Source of the DNA: Adiantum capillus-veneris
Lineage: Eukaryota; Streptophyta; Polypodiopsida; Polypodiales; Pteridaceae
DNA length: 64,000 nt
Reading direction: 5' to 3'
Assembly: GCA_014529385.2 (NCBI GenBank)
Contig: CM043959.1
Coordinates: forward strand, 62,073,753 to 62,137,752
Positions 56,896 to 64,000 of this stretch are shown here, piece after piece. Position numbers and translations under genes: made by a program. Every line of letters starts with the position of its first letter. Within the stretch, counting starts at the first letter, position 1. The notes under the pieces are model-generated. The model was not told where the DNA came from and made no database searches. It was given only the letters and a program-made list of their open reading frames with translations.

Positions 56896-57113
56896 CCGGC
56901 GTCGCTATAAGCGTCGCTAAAAGCGTCGCTACGAGAGCGTCGCTATATGCGTCGCTATCTGCGTCGCTATAAGCGTCGCTATAGGCGTCGCTATATAGCG
57001 ACGCTTATAGCGACGCCTATAGCGACGCTTATAGCGACGCTCTCACAGAAGAGTATAGCGACGCATATAGCGACGCTACAGAGCCATAAATAGCGACGCT
57101 TATAGCGACGCCT
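56896..57113. repeat. Palindromic array of CACTA subterminal repeats
   Basis: Eight direct copies of GCGTCGCTA, mostly at 12-bp spacing (from 56899), are followed by eight inverted copies TAGCGACGC (from 56996). The dyad centre is CTATATAG near 56993. In En/Spm-type elements such repeats bind the small regulator protein; here they would be the binding sites for the product of the adjacent Transposase_24-type gene. Confidence 0.85.
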
Positions 57114-57436
57114 GAGAGAATATTTTTTTGGTGGCAGGGCATTGAATGCCCTGCCACCCATCAACCATATTGTACACCCAAAATAGTCACCCACAAGACG
57201 CATTGTTTGCAAAATTGACAATTGTACACATCATAGACAAACTGAATTGATTGGCAAATGTAATAATGACAATTGTACAACATCATAGGCATAAAGAATT
57301 GATTGGCAAAAGGAATTGCGGTGACAAATGTAATAATATACATGGTTCAAAAAGACGTATAAAATCCGTCTCATGATACATAAGCTATGAGAAACCCTAA
57401 ACTAATGCTATCTAGCTACGGCTAAACTGACGTCGT

Positions 57437-58750
57437 CTAATCAGACGTCTCATCGCGTCCAAGCGGCGTATCTGTCGGATTCTGCAAAAAAAGACAATAA
57501 GACAGTTTTCAGTAAGTATAAACATATAACGACATTTATAAAACAATACAAAAAATAAAAAAGAGTAAACCGTAATACTAACCATGCCGCTGCGAGAACT
57601 GAGAATGTCCATCAGGGCGTTTAAGCCCTTCCTGCCTGCGTACTCGCGCTCGTACGGTGTGGGATCACGTCCTGTCATCGACCACTGTCAAAACATACAA
57701 AGATTTCATTATGTTAGAACTAAAAAACTCATAAACCCTAAACTATCGAACATGCATAAAGAGCAATGTGAAAAGACTTACAAAATCGGCCTCAAATGAT
57801 GCCCATCCACCGCTCCCCAAGTGGTGCGAGCTCCCTGCCTCTACTCGCGCTCTGGCTGCATCTTTTTGTTGCTTCCACTTGTCGGGATTCTCGCGCGCTG
57901 CTTTCTTCGCATTCTTCCAATCTTCTTTGGCCAGCCAATCTGGCCTATTCCACCCATTCTTGATTGCTTTTTGCACTTCGGAACGCTTGTGTTTGCAGTA
58001 TTCGCGCATTCGAATCTTCATCAGGTCTTCATTGAAGCGCTGATCCCGTGTTGGAACGGGAAACTCATCATGAAGTATGCTGATGACTCTGTTTTTTAAA
58101 TCACTTGGTACTTCACTCCATTTGTTTAGTATATAGTGTCTAAACAGCTGAGAGCAAAGACCACGCATGCGCGAGATCACCTTCTTGCCGTCATCATCCA
58201 TGATGATGCCGCCGCTGATGTCGACGGAGTAAGGCAAGCCCTCTGGCCGGTGACGCGTGAACCTGGGTGTCCCGGCAGGGGTCTCTAGCGGCGTGTCGAT
58301 GGGGGTACGGACGTCAGGTGTCTCCACCGGCGTCTGGGCCCCGAAGCGAGGAGTGTCGAGTGGGGTGGCTCCTGGCGGAGTAGGTAGAGGTGTGTAGCTT
58401 CTAGGAACAGTCAGCCGTGCAAAACCTGGCGTAGACGGCGATGCTGTGGCTGGTGTGGGGGCGGGCAAAGAAGGGGAGGGTAAAGAGCCTCGTCGAACAC
58501 GAGGCGGTGTGGAGGCATCGGTGGCGGAATCCCCACAACAACCGCCACCGCCACCACTAGAGCGCCGGTGTCTAGAAGAGTGTGACGCTCGTCTCGTCGA
58601 CGCCGAAGCTTCGGAGCGCGCCGAATGCTCCGAAAGAGAGGGAGATGCGGATGGTGTAGGAACGCGCGATGATGCGCCAGAGCGATGACGCTCCACGTAC
58701 CACTGTCTCTGCTGCGGTGACAAAGAAGAAAGAAACTCCTCATCATCCAT
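57437..58750 (-). CDS. CACTA TNP1/Transposase_24-type protein, three exons
   Basis: ATG at 58750 (MDDEEFLSSLSPQQRQWYVE). Exon 1 runs to 57782: a long Ser/Thr/Pro-rich, low-complexity part (TPLPTPPGATPLDTPRFG), then ISRMRGLCSQLFRHYILNKW, MREYCKHKRSEVQKAIKNGW and SHHLGSGGWASFEADF, the plant Transposase_24 module. The intron (GTAAGT...TTGACAG) leads to exon 2, 57684-57583 (GRDPTPYEREYAGRKGLNAL), and the next (GTTAGT...TTTGCAG) to exon 3, 57481-57437 (NPTDTPLGRDETSD). All junctions hold the frame, with no stops. In related elements this protein binds the subterminal repeats. Confidence 0.8.
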
Positions 58751-58971
58751 ACCTGCATTAAACACACGAATATTTAAACTTAATATTGAATGAATAGAGT
58801 AGACAATGACGCAAATACTATTAAATACAATGACGTAATGACGCATATAAATACAATGACGCAATGAATCGAGTGGTAGAAGAGGCAAGTCGAAAACTCA
58901 GAATTTTCAATCAAAAGAGCTAGAGCTTTTACAGCACGGAGCAAAATTGTTCAAATACAATATTTGTGGCT

Positions 58972-61900
58972 TTAAGAGATCTCTCTCTCATCCTCGCATA
59001 ACTCAGCATAACTTCCTATATCTATATAGAGCTCTCCGTTTAAACACATATCCTCTGTTTCATTTTGTAGCTCCTCTGCATGCACCCCATATAGAGCAGT
59101 AGCATCTTGATGCTCGTCTGGCACCACCGCAGCGGCTTCTGATTGAGCATCTTCTCTGATCTCCTCCATTGATGTCGTTGTGATTGGCACATGGTAGCCT
59201 TCATACGTCCTTGCACTACGAGGGGCTACCTCTATGACGTACCACCAGTTTGATGTAGACTTTGTAATGAAATACTACCTGCCAGAGCCACATAACTTAC
59301 ATGAGAGCTTTCAAGCACATAACTTGTAAAAGGGGGATGTTAACTATTTATATACTTACTTGTTCACAATGCTCGGGTAGTACGAAAGTGTCTCTTAGGT
59401 CAGTCCATTTCTTAGTAGAATCCACCTCAAGAAAACCAGACTCTCCTCTACGCACAGTAGCGTTTCGACCCTCCATGATTATCTTGAACCATTGCACGTC
59501 GAACAAGTCGACAAAAAATCCTCTGTAATCGATCCTCAAAATCTCTTGCAGCGTGCCGAAGTAAGTGAGTTCCGCCACCACGGGATCTGCATCAGAGGAA
59601 CGTCGTCGACTAGACTGTTCAAATTTTGCCATGATTCCACAATCTTGAGTAAAACGCTTTTTGTCGATTCGTTCCACCCTAAAATGTCGACCTTTACACC
59701 ATGCTGCTGTGTATGACTTATACTACAACGAACAAAGATTATGAGTGGCCGTTCAAACGTTTATAAATAAAGTCACTTGCTAGTCGTACATTGCAAACTT
59801 ACCTTGGTCGCGCAACCCCGAGAGTACTCCCACTCTTCTTCAGTCACTTCGTCACCGCATTGTTGTGCGCTTTTCAATTGGTTGTGCAACCATCTTAAGC
59901 TCATGAAGGTTGGTAGGCTCTCCAGAACCGCTGGATAGTGCATCGGTGGTCGTCTTCCCCGTCTCCACTCGATTCGTGCCCTTTGTCGCTCTTGCTTTGC
60001 ATCCTCATATTGTGAAATCCACTTTTGCATCACTGGATTGTGAAGCATGCAAAATCGGTTGATTTTAGCCTCTAGATCTTCCGTCATCTTCTTCTCAACA
60101 CCGAGATTGCACATGACAATCCCAGATATGCGCTCATCATCTATGGTTCGCCATAGCGTATCCCGGGATTTATCAAATCCGTCTAACCACTCTCCAATGT
60201 ACACTAGGGACTCTGATACCAACCAACCTTCTGCCATGCTACCCTCCGGACGTGCCTTTTGACGCACATATCCCTTAAGCGTTTTCATGAAACGCTCTAA
60301 GAAGAACATCCATCTGGAATGAACTGTGCCAGCTATTTCCACCTCATCAACTATGTGAATAAGAAGATGCACCTGAATGGTTAGCATTGTAGTAGGAAAA
60401 TGTTTCTCAAACATGCACACAAGCTCCGCAGCATTTAGTTTGGCGAATGGTATGGAGTCTATGTCGATCTCCTTTTGTGAGATCCATCGCACCAGCTTTG
60501 CAAGTTTGTAGATTGTGTTACGGATGTCGAGAGACAAACATCCCTCAATGGCAACCGGTAAAATAAACTGTAAAGTATGTGCAGCAATGATATTAAAGTC
60601 CACATTTTATGCAATGATATTAAAGTCCACTATGAACGTACCTGACACATTTTATGCCAATCGTGTGACTTCAAACCGGTAAGCTTTCCTTCTTTAGTAA
60701 AACACGTTCGGGAGCGAGTTACGCCACGGGCAGTGGGGGTCCGAATGGATCTTTTACTTTGCGTACTTTTTGTTGAAATCCATGGTGCTTTATGATGTTT
60801 ATCGGAAGTTTTGCGATATGATCCATCAGACATTTTGCTAATATGTCAATATTTCTATAAGGTAACTTTCTGGCGGTATATTTTCTTGCCGGTCAAATGG
60901 TCCATAGTAGATTACCCACATTCTTGAATATGTGCATTGGATCGAGCAAGTGATTGATCACGAGTCGAGGCCAGTATGGTAACTCGTACCATAGAGATAG
61001 TCTCTTCATCCCTGGAGGCAATCCGTCATCGCACATCTCCTTCTGCTCTAACCATGCTTGTGCAGACATCCTTGGTGGCTCTCTTCCCAAAAAGCCGTCG
61101 CGTAACACATGATTCTCCGGAAGATACGCTTGATGACCTTCGTAGATTTGCTTCTTCAGTGAGGGTGCCCTACGTGCATTCAGTCTAGGTCCACATGTGA
61201 CACATGCTCTGTATCCGCTTGTTTGAAGCCCTGCATGTATACACATGATAATAGATCAACTATGGGGAAAAACAAGATTTACAGTGTCTGAGAGAGGAGT
61301 GTCAATAGATCACCTGAGCATTCTGTTAGCCCGGGATAGTCATGCATGGTCCACATTAGAATACCTCTGATCAAAGCATTCCGTCGTCCTGTGTGTCGGC
61401 TCATATCCACCACCTCTATGCCAATCCACAATTGTTGTAGCTCTTCCAATAGTGGACGAAGATACACATCCATATTCCCCACTTTATATCGCCCTGGCAC
61501 AATCAAGCTTAGCCATAGGTGCCCCTTCTTCGTAGTCAACCACGGGGGAATGTTGTAGTTGACGATGACAACGGGCCATACACTGTAAGATGTTGATCTT
61601 TGACCAAATGGATTTACGCCATCCATAGCCAGGCCTAAGCGCAAATTTCGAGCTTCCCTGGCAAAATCCGACCATGTTCCATCTATATGTTTCCAGGCTG
61701 CGCAATCTGCAGGAATTCGTAGCACACCATCCGAAGATTTATTCTCCTCATGCCATGATGCTAGGGCGGCCATGGACTTACATTCGAAGAAATGCTTGAT
61801 GCGAGGAAGCAAAGGAAAATGTCGCAAAACCTTTTGTGGAATTTTTGTCCCGTGGAGATCTACTCGATATCTTTCGGAATCACATTTCGGACACTTCTCC

Positions 61901-62681
61901 ATGTCTGTGTATTCCCCTCTGAAAAGAATGCAGTCATTAGGACAAGCGTGGATAGAATTGTAATCCATCCCCAAGTTTCGCAAAATCTTTCTTGCTTCAT
62001 CTCGGGAATCTGGCATCACATTGTCAGCTGGTAGAATGTGCTCTTTCAGCAATCTACACAACATAAAAATATGATACAGTCGTGTAAAATCTATCAGATC
62101 ATTATACACCATGAGCTCTATTAAAGTAAACTAATTGTAATAGATCACCTGAAAAGCGCTGTGACGCTAGTGTCACTCCATCCAAACTTTGCCTGCATGT
62201 TGAGAAGAACCAGGAGTGCTTTCAATCTAGACATACGTGCTCCATTATACAATGATGTATCGGCTTCACTTTTCATATCATCATAGATAAGCCTTTCTGA
62301 ATCCATGATCGTCTCGATCATTTCATCAATCTCGGGCTCAAACATTGCCTCGTTGGGAATGTGCTCTGCATGATCATCCCCCGAGCTGTCAGAGGCTACA
62401 TCTTGTGGCCTCACATATGCTGCTTGACCAAAGCGCCTGCGAATACGTCTATTGGGTTGCAAGATTGCTGCTTGTTGGCCAGCGTCAGAGTCCGACGAGT
62501 TATAATTGGCAACAACTCGATCTATAATAGATGGATCGAACTCGCCAAATTCACGAACGTGCTGCAAAGAAACACGTCTTGTCCGTCGCACAGCATGCTT
62601 GCATTGATTACAAGGACATAAGACCCTCGTTGAGAGATAGGTGTTTCGGTTGGACGGTCCCACATCCTCGTCGCTACTCAT
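58972..62681 (-). CDS. CACTA TNP2-type transposase, about seven exons, one probable frameshift
   Basis: Exons by splice sites: 62681-62149 (VLCPCNQCKHAVRRTRRVSL), 62053-61314, 61230-~60893, ~60833-60642, 60567-59803, 59722-59360 and 59274-58972. Transposase_21/TNP2 blocks: YNSIHACPNDCILFRGEYTD, KCPKCDSERYR, NLRLGLAMDGVNPFG, WPVVIVNYNIPPWL, CVTCGPRLNARR and LDPMHIFKNVGNLLW. Then DUF4218-like GLKSHDWHKMCQ, joined to FILPVAIEGCL, AGTVHSRWMFFLERFMKTLK and GYVRQKARPEGSMAEGW. Then DUF4216-like AELTYFGTLQEILRIDYRGF and NWWYVIEVAP. All junctions checked keep the frame, except around 60890-60830, where LLW and DHLTGKK are one base out of register. Without that shift it would be a full-length catalytic transposase. 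Confidence 0.82.
60568..60641 (-). other. TNP2 intron carrying a 25-bp tandem duplication
   Basis: GTACGTTC donor and CTTTACAG acceptor. The intron holds two copies of ATGATATTAAAGTCCA separated by ATTTTATGCA. It is 74 bp long; removing one copy would leave an intron too short to splice well, so the duplication may be recent or required. Confidence 0.6.
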
Positions 62682-62743
62682 AATGAGGATAAAAAACTTA
62701 TAACCTAGACAACAAATTTAATATTCTATTGGCATTCTTCATC

Positions 62744-62747
<4 letters not shown>

Positions 62748-62805
<58 letters not shown>
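62748..62805. repeat. CT microsatellite upstream of the transposase gene
   Basis: (CT)n of about 29 units, some 70 bp upstream of the TNP2 ATG. It is a CT-rich leader in gene orientation read as GA on the sense strand. Confidence 0.8.
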
Positions 62806-62807
<2 letters not shown>

Positions 62808-63089
62808 CTCACATTCTCTAGTCATGTCCAATCCCCGCACACCTCGGTCTAGAGGTGCACGGAGATCAGAACCACCGGGTTATAATCTCGTCTTTATTGG
62901 TCAATACCTATATTTGTGGGTACAAGAAATCTAGACACCCACGTCTACATGATACTGCATGTAGTGGACAAAATCCCTTTGCCTCTTCTCTAGCTGTAGC
63001 ACTTCACTTCATCTTAACATCTTTTCACAGTAGATCTTTTCACTGTTCGTCTAACTCTAAACCCTAAACCGTAAGTAATTCTTGCGTGG

Positions 63090-63480
63090 ACTCGATCTAA
63101 CGTAAATAAGCGTAAATCTAAATAAACGTAAATCTAACTAAAAATAAAGCTAAATCTAATTTAACGTAAGTCTAATGACTAGAGGTTGTCTAGATGGTCA
63201 TTGTGTCGGGGATGTAGTGACTCTTGCCGCCCTGAAGATCCACCTTCTTCCCTATCTTCTGAAGACATTTCACCAGTACTTTTGGATCGACGGAGCCCAC
63301 TATGAGTGAAGACAGCAATACCCTATATTCCATTGAGGGCTTTCTTCACCCGCTTCATGCAGGCATCGCAGTCTATGGAGACCCGCATCTAATCTAATAT
63401 AACATAAATCTAAATCTAGCTTAAATAAATGTAAATCTAGTTAAAAATAAACCTAAATCTAATTTAATGTAAGTCTACAT
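63090..63480. repeat. Direct repeat pair of CTAAATCTAA-type sequence around an HMA fragment
   Basis: 63090-63175 and 63390-63480 share GTAAATCTA, A(T)AAAGCTAAATCTAATTTA and GTAAGTCTA in the same order and orientation, about 300 bp apart. The HMA-domain fragment lies exactly between them. Confidence 0.6.
63196..63391 (-). pseudogene. Heavy-metal-associated (HMA/HIPP-type) domain fragment
   Basis: Reading leftwards from 63391: MRVSIDCDACMKRVKKALNG carries the metal-binding CXXC motif in its usual place after a VxIDC strand. One frame over follows LIVGSVDPKVLVKCLQKIGK and KVDLQGGKSHY, the beta3-alpha2-beta4 part of the same domain. A stop and a frame change separate them. The hydrophobic middle strand is partly lost. 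Plant HIPPs are cytosolic/nuclear metal-binding proteins. Position inside the CACTA element suggests capture of a host exon. Confidence 0.68.
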
Positions 63481-63494
63481 ATAACCTAATCTTT

Positions 63495-63530
63495 AACGTC
63501 TTTTAAAATAGTTTCCTACGACGTTATAAC
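63495..63530 (+). mobile_element. Orphan SINE 3' tail
   Basis: TTTAAAATAGTTTCCTACGA, then CGTTATAACTCTC, repeats the 3' end of the SINE-like copies (AGTTTC(C/T)TACGACG). It lies head-to-tail just before the full copy. Confidence 0.5.
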
Positions 63531-63549
63531 TCTCTTCTTCCTGTGTGTG

Positions 63550-63735
63550 TGCGCGTGTGTGGATGTGTGTGCCAATAAAAAGAGATAAATGGTATAACCT
63601 TTCTATCACCCATGCCAAGTGTGATAGATTGATTATGCCATTTCTCTCTTGAATAATAGGTCTTCAGTTCAACTCCTCGTCGGCTAGATCTTTAGGTCTT
63701 TTAATTTTAATTAGTTTCCTACGACGCTCCTTAGT
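63550..63735 (+). mobile_element. tRNA-derived SINE-like element, copy 2
   Basis: GTATAACCTTTCTATCACCC, then TGATAGATTGATTATGCCAT and TTCAGTTCAACTCCTCGTCG follow the copy at 53.9 kb along its length. A-box-like TGATAGATTG and B-box GTTCAACTC keep the spacing. The 3' end is TAGTTTCCTACGACG followed by CT-rich DNA. Identity by eye is about 75-80 percent. Confidence 0.6.
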
Positions 63736-64000
63736 TTCTCTTTCTTTCTCTCTCAATGTCGTTTTTTTGGATCGTATGCTGTTTTCTTTCTCTTGTGCGT
63801 TTTTTGTTTATGCATGTTCTCTCTCTCTTTTCCTCTCTCAATGCGTTTTTATGCATGCTCTCTCTCTCTTTTTCTCTCAATGTGTGTGCATTCTTTGTTT
63901 ATGTATGTGTGTGCGTTTTTGCATTCTCTCTTCTCTCTATGCTAGTTATCTCTTTCTTCTCTCTCTACTCTTTGTGGTTTTTTGGCTTATTTATTCATCT
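63736..64000. other. CT/TG-rich low-complexity end of window
   Basis: Repeated CTCTCTCTTTTTCTCTCAATG and GTGTGTGCGTTTTTG-like phrases, about three imperfect copies. No gene. Confidence 0.5.

Larger units (their letters stand above)
56829..64000 (-). mobile_element. CACTA (En/Spm) transposon, left terminus to beyond the window
   Basis: The left end CACTACAAGAGG begins at 56829 and matches the plant CACTA consensus CACTACAAGAA. The preceding GCT (56826-56828) may be the 3-bp target duplication. Subterminal GCGTCGCTA repeats and two genes reading towards this end, a Transposase_24-type gene and a TNP2-type transposase, complete the picture. No TCTTGTAGTG end was found before 64000, so the element is at least 7.2 kb or its right end is altered. 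Confidence 0.85.

Noticed and set aside
56896-57113. CRISPR-like array of short repeats
   Set aside because: Plant nuclear DNA; repeats are in both orientations with 3-base spacers and adjoin a CACTA terminus, so they are subterminal repeats.
63200-63230. Right CACTA terminus at ATGTAGTGAC
   Set aside because: Only the GTAGTG core agrees; the required TCTTGTAGTG and the subterminal GCGTCGCTA repeats are absent there.

Overview
This is nuclear DNA of a land plant with a large, repeat-filled genome, read from a gene-poor region. The signs are plant Ty3/gypsy elements, LINE remnants, a CACTA (En/Spm) transposon starting with the classic CACTACAAGA terminus, PPR, 12-oxophytodienoate-reductase and acyl-CoA-ligase pseudogenes, GT-AG introns of 70-100 bp and many long GA/CT microsatellites. 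The PPR wording and the gypsy-2 protein style make me lean towards a fern or other seed-free plant; this is inference, not proof. No intact ordinary host gene, rRNA or tRNA gene was found.

Layout. 1-~4.8 kb: left-running Ty3/gypsy element (gypsy-1) with an open gag-protease ORF, then in the same frame after a single TGA an open RT/RNase H ORF leaving the window; leader, primer-binding site and promoter-bearing LTR follow. ~6.6-25.7 kb: three diverged copies (A, B, C) of a multi-kb composite repeat built around a LINE-type RT remnant, with a fourth, 5'-truncated copy (D) at 39.0-42.0 kb. Copy A carries two solo LTRs with clean 5-bp target duplications and a 174-bp insertion. Between B and C lies an OPR pseudogene. 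26.3-34.5 kb: four converging gene-like units. On + are a transposase-like multi-exon gene (A) and a histone H3-fold protein with an unusual ~190-residue basic tail. On - are two multi-exon unknowns (B, C). A tandem array of ~90-bp-arm hairpins sits between the two sides. This is the best candidate for an undescribed mobile element or captured-histone system. 35.5-39.0 kb: gypsy gag scraps and a tandemly duplicated PPR pseudogene. 43.3-48.2 kb: gypsy-2, left-running, whose gag-PR-RT-RH-INT reading frame is broken almost only by point stop codons. 49-54 kb: a TIR element, an oxalate/4-coumarate-CoA-ligase-type pseudogene hit by a LINE, and a tRNA-like SINE. 56.8-64 kb: a CACTA element with palindromic subterminal repeats, a TNP1/Transposase_24-type gene and a TNP2-type transposase gene with reconstructible introns, and a heavy-metal-associated (HMA) domain fragment that may have been captured. 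The far end of the element is outside the window.

How it fits together: nearly everything is mobile DNA in various stages of decay, nested in other mobile DNA. Only gypsy-1, the CACTA element and the 26-34 kb locus have coding regions preserved well enough to suggest recent activity or selection. All readings were made by eye; family assignments rest on remembered motifs, not on searches.
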